Shown in pieces: positions 54,630-64,000 of a stretch of 64,000 nucleotides of DNA. The notes under the pieces were generated by a model. It was given only the letters and a program-made list of their open reading frames with translations, did no database searches and was not told the DNA's origin. Position numbers and translations under genes: made by a program. The stretch covers positions 39,119,625 through 39,183,624 of the forward strand of contig QVOM02000042.1 in assembly GCA_003586115.2 (NCBI GenBank). The letters run 5' to 3'. The stretch comes from Salvator merianae (Eukaryota; Chordata; Lepidosauria; Squamata; Teiidae). Within the stretch, counting starts at the first letter, position 1. Each line of letters starts with the position of its first letter.

Positions 54630-57598
54630 TTTAACCTTCTAGACATGATGAACTTTGGAGAGAACTTTACAAAATGGATTAGAGCAATATATACAACACA
54701 GTCAGCACAACTTACAATAAATGGAGAAGTTACACAAAAATTTTCAATACAAAAAGGTACAAGACAAGGATGCCCACTGTCACCACTTTTATTTATATTG
54801 GTGTTAGAGGTAATGAATAGAGCTATAAGGCAAGAGACAAATATTGAAGGTCTGAAGATCAAAAAAGAAGAATATAGGCTAAGAGCATTTGCAGATGACA
54901 TAGTAATTATTTTGAAAGATCCAATGGAATCAATAGAAACAGTTAAACTTGTGATAGAGACGTTTGGGTGAGTGGCAGGACTGAAAATCAATGAGAAAAA
55001 AACCAAAATACTGGTGAAAAATATGAGAAAGAAAGAGCAAGAAGATCTGGGAAGAAAATCTGGTTTTGATATAGAAAAGAAAGTGAAATATTTAGGAGTA
55101 TGGTTGACTAAACAAAATTTGGCATTGTATCAGAACAATTATGTGAAACTTTGGTCGCAAGTTAAGCAAGACTTGGAAAGATGGTCCAAATTGAAATTAT
55201 CGTTACTGGGTAGAATCTCAGTTTTAAAAATGAACGTCCTGCCAAGAGTGATGTTTTTGTTTCAATCTATACCGATTATAATTAAAGACGAGGTATTCAA
55301 AAAGTGGCAAAAGGACTTGACAAGATTTATATGGCAAGGCAAAAAGCCAAGAATACGTTTTAAATTGATGCAAGATGCAAAAGAAAGAGGAGGGGTGGGT
55401 CTACCTAATTTAAAATTATATTTCGCTGCCTGCTGTTTAAGCTGGATTGCTAAATGGTTTTGGCTAAGAGATAAAAGATTGTTGCAACTGGAAGGTTTTG
55501 ATTTAAGATATGGTTTACATGGTTACTTATGGTATGACAAAGTAAAAGTAAATGCGGCATTTAAGAATCATTATGTAAGACATGCGCTATGGATAACTTG
55601 GAGTAAGTACAAGAGTAAATTGTATCCCAGAATACCAATGTGGGTTTCACCTCATGAAGCTTTGTTTAAAGAATTTGGGAGAAGGGAAAGATGAATTAAA
55701 TATGAGGAGGTGTTGAGTAAAAATAATGAAACAGATGAATTCTTCTTGAAAACAAGAGAACAGTTAAACCAGGAGGGGTTAGAGGTACAATGGCTAATGT
55801 ATGCTCAATTGATGGATGTTTTTAAAGAAGATAAAAGAAGGATGAATTTTGAACTAGAAAGACAGAAATGGGAAGAAAAATTGGAAAAAGAAGAAAGGGG
55901 GATTATAGGGGTACTGTATGATTTTCTCTTGAAAATAGAATTAGAACAAGAGCAAGTTAAAGATTGTATGGTAAAATGGGCATAAAATTTTGGTTATAAC
56001 ATTTCAATGGATCAATGGGAAAAATTGTGGACCAAAGATATGAAAGATCGTACTCAAAGAGTGGTCATAAATGGCTTCACATCCGATTGGAAGACTGTCT
56101 CGAGTGGGGTACCGCAAGGCTCTGTCTTGGGCCCATTGCTGTTCAACATTTTTATAAACGATCTGAATGAAGGTGTCGAGGGGACGCTGATCAAATTTGC
56201 AGATGACACAAAGCTAGGAGGGCTTGCTAACACTAGGGAGGAGAAGGAGAGGATTCAAAAGGATTTGGACAAGCTTGAACAGTGGGCTGAAACTAACAGA
56301 ATGACATTTAACAGGGAGAAATGCAAAGTTTTACATCTGGGTAAGAAAAATGACAATATCCAATACAGAATGGGGGGAATCTCGCTGAGCAGCAGCACAT
56401 GTGAAAAGGATCTGGGTGTACTAGTAGATCACAGATTAAACATGAGTCAACAGTGTGATGCAGCTGCAAAAAAGGCAAATACCATCCTGGGCTGTATCAA
56501 GAAGAGTATAGAGTCTAGATCACGAGAAGTAATTGTCCCACTTTACTCTTCCTTGGTCAGACCTCATCTGGAGTATTGTGTCCAGTTCTGGGCACCCCAG
56601 TTTAAAAAAGACATTGACAAACTGGAACAAGTTCAGAGAAGGGCGACCAAAATGGTGAGTGGTCTGCAAACCATGTCCTACGAGGAACGGTTAAAGGACC
56701 TAGGAATGTTTAGCCTGCAGAAGAGAAGACTGAGAGGAGACATGATAGCTGTTTTCAAGTATCTGAAGGGCTGTCACAGTGCAGAAGGATTGGCCCTATT
56801 CTCAGTTGCACAAGAAGGAAGGACTAGAAACAATGGGATGAAACTTCAAGGGAGTAGATACAGGCTAGATATTAGGAAAAACTTCCTGACCGTAAGGGCA
56901 ATCAGTCATTGGAACAGGTTGCCACAGGAGGTGGTGGGCTCTCCTTCGCTGGAGGTCTTCAAGGAGAGGCTGGACAGTTATCTGTCTGGGATGCTTTAGT
57001 GAATCCTGCATTGAGCAGGGGGTTGGACTCGATGACCCTAGAGGTCCCTTCCAACTCTATGATTCTATGATTCTATGATTCTATGAAATTTACTGTATGT
57101 AATATGTTGAAAGAGACTGTATATAAGATGATGTATAGATGGTACTAAACACCTTTCAGAATTCCAAAAATGTATCAAGGTATGTCAAGTAAATGTTGGA
57201 AATGTAAGAAGCATGAGGGTACTTTTTACCATATGTGGTGGACTTGTGTAAAAACTAAAAAGTTTTTGGTTCAAATTCACATAACTATGCCGAAAATTTT
57301 AAAGATAAACATTCCTTTTAGACCGGAATTATTTTTATTGGGGATAGTGGAAGATAATGTTGAAAGTGTCAATGTATTATTGCAAAATATGGTAACTGCT
57401 GCTCAGAAGTGGAAAGGAGAGATACTACCAACGGTGGATGATTGGTTAGTTAAAATGATGGAGTTGGCCGAGATGGACAAACTGACAAATCTTTTGAGAA
57501 TTAAGACAGTTGATAGGTTTTACAGGAACTGGAAACCCTTTATTGACTTTCTGCAAGAGATGGATAATGGACTTACGATTGCTGGATTTGAAGAGTAA
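54630..57598 (+). pseudogene. L1 ORF2 remnant
   Basis: One frame runs from 54630, broken by TGA at 54969-54971, TGA at 55692-55694 and TAA at 55983-55985. The CR1 insertion spans about 56046-57085. The frame resumes after the CR1, has another TAA at 57146-57148 and ends at TAA 57596-57598. The endonuclease and the first part of the reverse transcriptase are missing through truncation. Junction residues on each side of the CR1 (…WTKDMK / FTVCNM…) fit the L1 protein order, so nothing was lost there. Confidence 0.92.
56046..57085 (+). mobile_element. CR1 LINE, 5'-truncated, nested in L1
   Basis: 1.04 kb with the C-terminal half of CR1 ORF2 open from 56046 to TAG at 56997-56999. It contains …GVPQGSVLGPLLFNIFINDL…, the catalytic …KFADDTKLGG…, …LVRPHLEYCVQFWAP… and …ISHWNRLPQEVVG…. 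A 56-bp 3' UTR and three ATTCTATG units follow. The frame has no stop or frameshift, so it is young. It lacks the endonuclease. The flanking tatgaaa at 56039-56045 and 57082-57088 is either a 7-bp duplication or microhomology with the tail. Confidence 0.96.
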
Positions 57599-57773
57599 AA
57601 AAAAAAAGAAGAAGAAAGAAGAGTTTCAGTGGGAAAAAAAAAGAAGGAAGGAATACAGGATGTCGAAGAACATGAAGTTTAGAAGAAACTGTTAATGAAG
57701 GATGAATTTGATAATAATAGTCACCTAAGAATGTAATGTAAACTGTAATTTTATATATTTGAAATGCAAGAAC

Positions 57774-57848
57774 AATAAAAATAAAAAAATAAAAAATAAA
57801 AAATAAAAAATAAAAAATAAAAAAATAAAAAAATAAAAAAATAAAAAA
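57774..57848. repeat. (AAAAAT)n tail of L1
   Basis: About a dozen units of aaaaat/aaaaaat immediately after an aataaa signal (57774) and before the target duplication. Confidence 0.95.
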
Positions 57849-57864
57849 ACTTGAGGACTGCCTG
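57849..57864. repeat. Target site duplication of L1, right
   Basis: Exact copy of 54614-54629. Confidence 0.95.
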
Positions 57865-58107
57865 CACCTATGCAGTGAGGATGATTTTACGTTGGCCATA
57901 TTAGCCGGTCATGCCATGGAAGCACAGGGATGGCACATCCATTTGGCTCACAGGGTGTTAGCAGAAGTTCCAGGGGAGGAAGACATGCAAATGCGTTGTC
58001 CTGAGTCTTCACCCCCTAGGTCTGAAGACATCTCTGTGGATATCTCAACAGGGCTTGTATCTCACAAGAAAAGGAAACATCACTCTTGGACTGCCCGTAG
58101 CCTTTAA
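57850..58107 (+). pseudogene. Right part of the open frame interrupted by L1
   Basis: From ctt at 57850 the frame is open for 85 codons to TAA 58105-58107, in phase with 54522-54629 across the target site. It contains a Trp/His-rich start (…EAQGWHIHLAHR…) and a basic end (…SHKKRKHHSWTARSL). No family recognised. Confidence 0.3.
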
Positions 58108-58828
58108 ATATTTTTTCTACCTGATGGAGATGCCAACTAGAGAAGAGTTAACACAGCCAGTATCCTGTTAACTGGCATCAAGGAGGATTTATGTCTGAAG
58201 GTAGTTAGGAAATTCCTTTTTGGTGAATTACATTCGGTTCAGCAGGTTTTGAATAAACAGGATTTCGTTGTATAAGATAACACTCTCAAAATAGTCCAAT
58301 GAATAGTAAACACAATCTAGCTGAAATTTTGTCTTTTGGTGCAATCTTTATTTTTGTTCAGTTGCAGCAGCATTCATTTTATCTTGTATGGTTGCACCAG
58401 TTTCTACTACCCCCATTCGTTCCCTTGAACTAACTTGTAAATTGAATCCTATCTGCATTTGTTTTATAGTGCCTTTATTCCTAAATGCTGATTTCATGAA
58501 CATCTGTTTCAATCACAGAAGCAAAGCCATTACTTTTATGAGTTATACATATTTTAGATGGATTTACGGGTGACCTTTGTTGAGAAATTGAATGTTTTTG
58601 TTGCTGCTAACATTTCTATAATTGATAATGTTTTTACTGCCACCACGACACTTCTTTCAAATGAAATACTGCAACTTGGCCAATCTCCTAGTTTAAACAT
58701 CTTTAATCAAACAAATATTATTTAACTTTTCTTGGTTTTGAGACAAGAAGTGTGATTAATCTTTTCAGTTTTAGACATACATATTTCTTCACCATTCCTT
58801 GGATGGATAGTGACTAGTAACCCAGAGT
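58108..58828. other. Anonymous sequence
   Basis: Nothing recognised. Confidence 0.35.
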
Positions 58829-59246
58829 TAGGGTGTGATCACACAGGGTACTTTTTGGATGTGGCTTTATCAAGAAATTCCCCATCTGCAGACACTAAAA
58901 ATAAGCACATCACACAATATAAAAATAAGCCGCCTACTCCCATTGTTGCCTTCCATGCCTCATGTTGTTGTCTTTCTTGATCATCTCCCATTGGCTGCCG
59001 CTGTCCAGATTTTCCATGGATCTGATTGGTCAGTGGTTGTAGCAAGCTGGGATTGGCTCAAGAGCCTACCACTCCACCTGACCCAAACTCCAAGTGTCAC
59101 CCCAAGAGTGGTTATTTCACATCTGCAAAGGGATGCACAAACAGAGATCTCAGGAAACAGCAAAGTATTTCTTTTAATTTTCTGTTTGTCACTTGAGCTC
59201 CAAATTCACCCCGGGACCACTCCTTTTACCCTATGTGATCACATTG
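58829..59246. mobile_element. TIR DNA element (gggtgtgatcacacag family)
   Basis: tgtgatcacacagggta at 58834-58850 is the inverted match (16 of 17) of taccctatgtgatcaca at 59227-59243. Each end is itself palindromic (tgatca). The interior shares ccaatcagatccatgg-type words with 20363-21005. The 139-codon frame crossing it (58835-59254) has no transposase motif. Confidence 0.75.
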
Positions 59247-59449
59247 TAAATTAGAAGCACTGAACACAATGGAACTCGAATTGCATCCTGACTCTATGTA
59301 GATTAGACGTGTAGACTACTGATAGCAAATTTTGCATAAAATCCAGTTGTTAATCAATAACCATTTTTCCTTGGACAATCTATCTTAATTATGACTTTTT
59401 TCTTTCTGAATAATCAACAGACATATTGGCATCTGAATAGTCTGTTTGG
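59247..59449. other. Anonymous sequence
   Basis: Nothing recognised. Confidence 0.3.
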
Positions 59450-59960
59450 ACCCTGCCAGTGGTGTGCTAGGTGTGGCATGTACACATGTCAAAGATGATT
59501 ATGACTTGCTTTGTCATGGGATATCTGCAGAGTCCCTCACACCTAGCCTGCTTCAGGGTATGGAATCTGACTTGGGATTGTTCTAGTAGGAAACTGCTAA
59601 AGCTTAGGCTGTTTCTTCATGGCATGGGCTATCCCATGACACACTGGCCAGAGCTACTGATAGTGCAGTCAAAGAACTGTCTGCATTTTGGACAGCCAAT
59701 CCTGATCCAGCTCTGACTGCTGGGAGCAAAGGACAGGTCTGGCTTTGAAGGCCAGGCCCAACTTTTGAAGGTCAGGAAGAAAAGTTCCCAACCTTCACAG
59801 TTCCCAGCTGGGGCCTTTTCAAAGGTGCATCCAAGAGCAGCACATTTCCAGCACTGCTTCTGGGTTCTCTACTGAAAAGGGATTGGGGCTGGTATACTAG
59901 TCCAAGGGGGGCCTTCATGGTCTGGTATACCAACAGTAGTCATCTTGTGGAATACTTTCA
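59450..59960 (+). mobile_element. Diverged copy of the gggcctttctgcactg DNA element
   Basis: Core ggctttgaaggccaggccc…tcaggaagaaaagttcccaacc…cacatttccagcactg parallels the core of 6446-6875. Terminal repeats are lost, so the limits are approximate. Confidence 0.45.
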
Positions 59961-61430
59961 GGTCTACTGCCATTTTGGTGCCATACCCCTCTTCATAGCT
60001 CTGTTCAATAAATATGGAGCATTCTAAGCGGGTCAGGACATCTGCTGTCTGCACCAACATGTGAAAGTCAAGATCCTAGTACTCTCTCTGGGTTGATACT
60101 GCACTCAGTATGGAAAGAGCCAAGTTTGAACATGAGTCAGACTCACTCCCACACCCTGCTGCCACCATCCAGACAGGAGATGGTGGCAGGAGTGGCCCAC
60201 AACCTGTTTCATAGCCTACTTCTAAGACCATTTCCAGAGGTATGCCTGAAATATTCTCAGCACGCGACTTCAGCTATGAAAGCAGGATGGGCCTTTTCCA
60301 CCTTGTTCTCTTCCTGGATCAGAATGCTTTCTCTGGGCCAGGCACGATCCTCAAGGTGCACACTATGGGCACATTTGCCAATCTTGCCATTAATCTTATT
60401 AGACAGATTGAGATTAACAAATATCCAGCTTCCTATTCCTTTAAAGCAAGGATGCTCAGTGGTTGTCCTTCTTATGTTCTTGACCTACAACTCCCTTCAT
60501 TTTGTGCCAGATTTATGTGGGGCAACAACTGAGCATTGCTCTTTCATTTTATTTTATCTACTTTACTTTGGACCAAGTCTGATGTGCCAAGAACAAGTTC
60601 ATGTGTACTAATAAGGGCTGGAAAAATGTTCCCTCTCCTCACCAATATATCACTACCCTCTTTGTAGGTTTCATTTCAGTGAAATTTCAGAAGTAGGGGA
60701 GAATTTATTTCTCAGCAGCAATCATTCACCTATTCCCACCATAATTCCCCTGTGAATAATGCACATCAGCACAGGGGCTCTTGGAGAAAAACAATGTCTA
60801 TAATTCTACCTTCTACAAATACTTGTGTGAACAGAGCTATATCAACATTAGAAGTTTCTAGTGGGAATATTAGAGTTGACTCCCTCAGCCAAAGAAAGCT
60901 ATAAAAATTATGGCCTTCCAGATGTTACTCAGCTACAACTCCCATGAGTACTAACAAGTCCTTGTGAATGGCAAGAAATTATAAAGATTATAGGCTGCAG
61001 CCACACACACACATACATTTATATATATAAAGCCTCAAAAGCAGCTTAGAGAGAATGTACTCTGGACGTGCGAACACTACCACATCTAAGTTGCATTTAA
61101 GCCACATTTCTTTTACTGTATGTGGTTGCATTCATAGTTCAACAACATCTGGAGACCAAAGTTTGGCCAGCCATGATTTAAATGATCAGGGGGTGCTTGG
61201 CTTGACTAAGGTGTGCATCTCTCTCTCTCTCACCCTTTCTTCCAACACTGAGTAGCTAATAATGTACTGCCTTTATTCTTGCATCAGTTGTGCACTGGTT
61301 AAATGGTTTTAAAAGCTTCTAGAGTTAGATTAAATCTAGAGGATTAAATTGATAAATGGCAGAAGAGGTCATGGACTGTCAGGTGCTTTGCAGCCCTGCC
61401 CACAATGGGACCTATAATGGCAGTGAGTAC
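59961..61430. other. Anonymous sequence
   Basis: Frames of 96-172 codons at 60093-60611 overlap in two phases and have no domain or splice context. A short (CA)n run lies at 61000-61011 and (TC)n near 61210. Confidence 0.35.
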
Positions 61431-62337
61431 GAATCCAGAAAGCAGGTACGAATACTGAAGAGAGCCAGGATTGATGGTCAAACGCATGATGCATCATGGC
61501 CTCCTCTGATGTTCATCGAAACATGAACAGCAGTTCAGCACATTCCTAATTAAATCCACTATGCACACTAACCCTTGGACCTAATGGGACATGTTACTGA
61601 CTAGGCATGTATGGCTGTGTGCTGTTGTAGAAGTCAAGCGTGGCGTGCTTTAGTAGTAATAAATAAATAGTCATAGTAATGAAATTAAATTCTGTTGTTT
61701 TAAACTGAGTTGTGGCCAACTCCTACTTATGCATGGGAATTTCACCGTTCTCTCCACCTGACTCTGCAGACTCCTATGCATATATAAAATTTGCTTCAGA
61801 ATGTTCTCTATTCTTTGATAGCAGATGGGAAAAAACACGCAAGGATCTGCAGAGAAAGAAAAGTCAAATCCAGGGATGTAACAAGTGTAAACTGGGCTCC
61901 TAGCAAAGAAGATAAGATTAGCCCCTCATATCATGCAAACTCACACCAAATACATGCACAAGGTACAATAATTAATGTCAAGTTCAGCACCTAGTCTGAT
62001 GCTTCAAAAAGGCCTCCTTTGCTTCCTGACCCCTGGTGAAAAGCCAGGATCTCTCAAAGCTGGTCTGCCCCTGGTCAGATCTCACTATGTTAGAAAACAA
62101 AGTCTTATGCTCCTGCAATTATACCATTGAATATTTTAAGAAACTGAATTTTAAGTAAATGTACTGACAGACATGGAAAGAATGACATCTTTGTCATGAA
62201 TTAACTCATAATCATCTCTTTCCCCCAATTCTGTTCTCAAGAAAATGTCAGTCCACTGCTTAGAATGCTGACTAATTATTGTTTCATCCAAAATGAAGGA
62301 AGTGACAATGAAGCATTAAATGCACCATTCCTATCAC
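61431..62337. other. Anonymous sequence; trace of a dispersed repeat end
   Basis: cagttcagcacattcctaa at about 61531-61549 is the terminal word of the GAACC-rich repeat without its body. Otherwise nothing recognised. Confidence 0.35.
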
Positions 62338-62366
62338 AGTGTGTGTATGTGTGTGTGTGTGTATGT
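62338..62366. repeat. (GT)n microsatellite
   Basis: About 12 gt units with two interruptions. Confidence 0.85.
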
Positions 62367-62829
62367 ATAAAATGTGTGAGAATTATATGTTCATTTCTTG
62401 AAAGGTAATGAGTAATAATATAATTATCAAAGGACCTGTTTAGCAAAGATTCTGGGGGATATATACCATGATATATTTTTGATAATGTGGTTGCGTATAT
62501 TGAAAATAATCTACATAGTTTTATCTTTGCTATAAACTGTGTACCTCTGAAAAAGTTACTGTCAACACATTACTGAAATTGCCAACATTGGGAACACTGA
62601 GAAGCTGTAAATCGTATGAGTCAGTATTAGCTTTAAAGTCTGAAAAGATAGCTTGTTCTCGGATTGCAAAGAGAAGCCATGCTGCATGTGTATCAACTCA
62701 AAGGTGTGGGAATCTTTGGGTAAGGTTGGGAGACCCCACGTCAGCAGAGGTTTCAAGGCCAAGTTCCTGCCTGTTCTCACATGCCTTATTAAACAGCAGA
62801 TTCTGGCTTCATCAGTGAATTGCAACAGT

Positions 62830-63087
62830 GAAAATCTACTTTTTTTCTGCATTCGTTTTCATGGATTTCACAATGTTTTTCCCGTTGAAAATGCCCTTTC
62901 CATGGTGAAGAACACAGCGAAAATGTGAATATTAATCAAATACTTCGTTTTCGTGAAAGGTGACTGGTTCATTTCTGTCGAATTCTGGAAATGTGAAAAA
63001 CTGCATTTTCGATTCCATGTGAATATCCACGAATGCAAAATATTTGATCCAATTTGTGATCACAAATGTAATTTTGCATGTCTCTAG
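62830..63087. repeat. TTTTCG/CGAAAA-rich dispersed-element candidate
   Basis: Unusually rich in gttttc, gaaaa, cgttttcg and related complementary words, with CpG-containing cores kept in an otherwise CpG-poor region. It ends in tgcatgtctctag, reminiscent of the gcacattcctag end of the GAACC-rich repeat. Probably another foldback DNA element. Confidence 0.45.
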
Positions 63088-64000
63088 AAGAGGGAATTGC
63101 CAGAGGCATTGCCTGCAGCTATTATAAGTTAAGAGAAGATAAAGATGCCACTGAGACAAGCAAATGCATGCCACTGCATGAATCCATGAAGAAAGCCACA
63201 AACTCGCTTACCACTGCATCTATTAAAGATACAGAAATCTTGACCTGGATTCCATATGGTAACTAGATTTATGGGCTCCAGATGTTCCGGGACTGAGATG
63301 AGGTGCATAACTACTATTGAGTGATCCTAGCTTTTTGCCGTGGGCACAAGGAACAAAGGGAAGCCCTTTGAAGACATCAACTGGCTGCTGTTAATTTTTT
63401 TTTTTAATTTAATACAGGATATAAAGAGCTCATTTTGTTTACTGGCAAATGTCCAGCCTATTCTAACTATGTCTCTGCATATCAGCTAGAATAGAATTCT
63501 CTGATCAGGCTTAGCCTTACAATGAAAAGGCAATCTCTCCTTTGATAAGCTATTTTTGCATACTGACAGCAGAGGACAAGAAACTTCACAAATTTGCAGG
63601 AAGCCTGATGATACTCACAAGTCTGAAGATGTTAGTTAACAGTATAATTAGAATTTCTGCCAGTCATGCTGCTGCCACTAGTAGGTCTCACAATAAAGTT
63701 ATGGAGACCTAATTCATGCTCTGCGTGACACAGAGGATTTTGTTTTTTACACATTATATAATTGGCCTATGAAGGCTCTTTCCACATTTCCTTACCCCAT
63801 CGGTAGGAGTCAAATTATTAATCCACAAAGTCTGTTTTCCATGGAATTTTTGTGTTTCACGAGAATAAATGTTTCTTAAAGAAATAAAGTCCTACATATT
63901 GGTGCATGTGATCTTATCCTGTGGTCTAAAGTGGTGATAGGTACCCCCACAGGCTCCAACAAGGCCAGGACGGGCAGCCTGGAGCAGGGTGGACTCAAGA
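63088..64000. other. Anonymous sequence to the window end
   Basis: Poly(T) near 63398-63408; no gene recognised. Confidence 0.35.

Larger units (their letters stand above)
54630..57848 (+). mobile_element. L1 LINE, 5'-truncated, interrupted by CR1
   Basis: Flanked by an exact 16-bp duplication and ending in an (AAAAAT)n tail (57774-57848). It starts inside ORF2 reverse transcriptase and keeps …GTRQGCPLSPLLF… and the catalytic …AFADDIVI…, followed by …RISVLKMNVLPRVMFLFQS…. It also keeps the C-terminal zinc part …CWKCKKHEGTFYHMWWTC…. Without the CR1 it is about 2.2 kb. The frame is continuous, with stops but no frameshift, so it is fairly young. L1 retroposition uses target-primed reverse transcription; this copy cannot supply it. 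Confidence 0.95.

Noticed and set aside
56007..56999. A 330-codon open frame as a host gene
   Set aside because: It is a chimera: the first 13 codons are L1 ORF2 and the rest is CR1 ORF2 reverse transcriptase, created by the nested insertion.
60093..60611. 172-codon plus-strand frame
   Set aside because: No recognisable domain, a competing overlapping frame at 60242-60532, and no splice or promoter context.

Overview
The window looks like repeat-rich, non-coding nuclear DNA of a sauropsid vertebrate, most likely a squamate reptile. This rests on the mixture of mobile elements: old L2 and CR1 LINE relics, young CR1 copies ending in the diagnostic (ATTCTATG)n tail, a young 5'-truncated L1, many short terminal-inverted-repeat DNA elements, and a nearly complete Ty1/copia LTR retrotransposon. 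Copia elements are known from fish, amphibians and reptiles and are essentially absent from mammals and birds. No complete host gene, rRNA, tRNA gene, CRISPR array or bacterial-type operon is visible. The only host-gene candidate is one possible 144-bp internal exon at 30756-30899.

Layout: 1-5 kb holds a CR1 3' end, an L2 reverse-transcriptase scrap and a long degraded L2 (3050-4745). 5-25 kb is mostly anonymous sequence with DNA-element copies (6446, 20363, 23091), L2 relics (9830-10330 minus, 13967-14815 plus, 15535-16345 minus), an old CR1 end, a long uncharacterised repeat (16623-17990) and several hairpins. 25173-30679 is a DNA element with TIRs into which a 4.9-kb copia retrotransposon is inserted: two 349/359-bp LTRs, 5-bp target duplication, primer site, polypurine tract, and one gag-pol frame broken by a single TGA. 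31.4-32.4 kb is a second copy of the uncharacterised repeat. 34.4-42 kb is a stack of antisense CR1 relics, from an ORF1 esterase-like domain to reverse transcriptase, cut apart by at least three DNA-element insertions. 42-54 kb is largely anonymous, with microsatellites, another L2 tail and a complete 470-bp TIR element (50391-50860).

54614-57864 is a 5'-truncated L1 with a 16-bp target duplication. It carries a 5'-truncated CR1 nested inside its ORF2, and its own target site lies in an otherwise open reading frame. 58.8-64 kb has further short DNA elements and anonymous sequence.

The elements work alone rather than as a pathway. The window mainly records layered insertions: old L2/CR1, then DNA elements, then L1, copia and young CR1. 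The most noteworthy object is the vertebrate copia element, whose primer-binding site resembles the half-tRNA (initiator Met) type of Drosophila copia.
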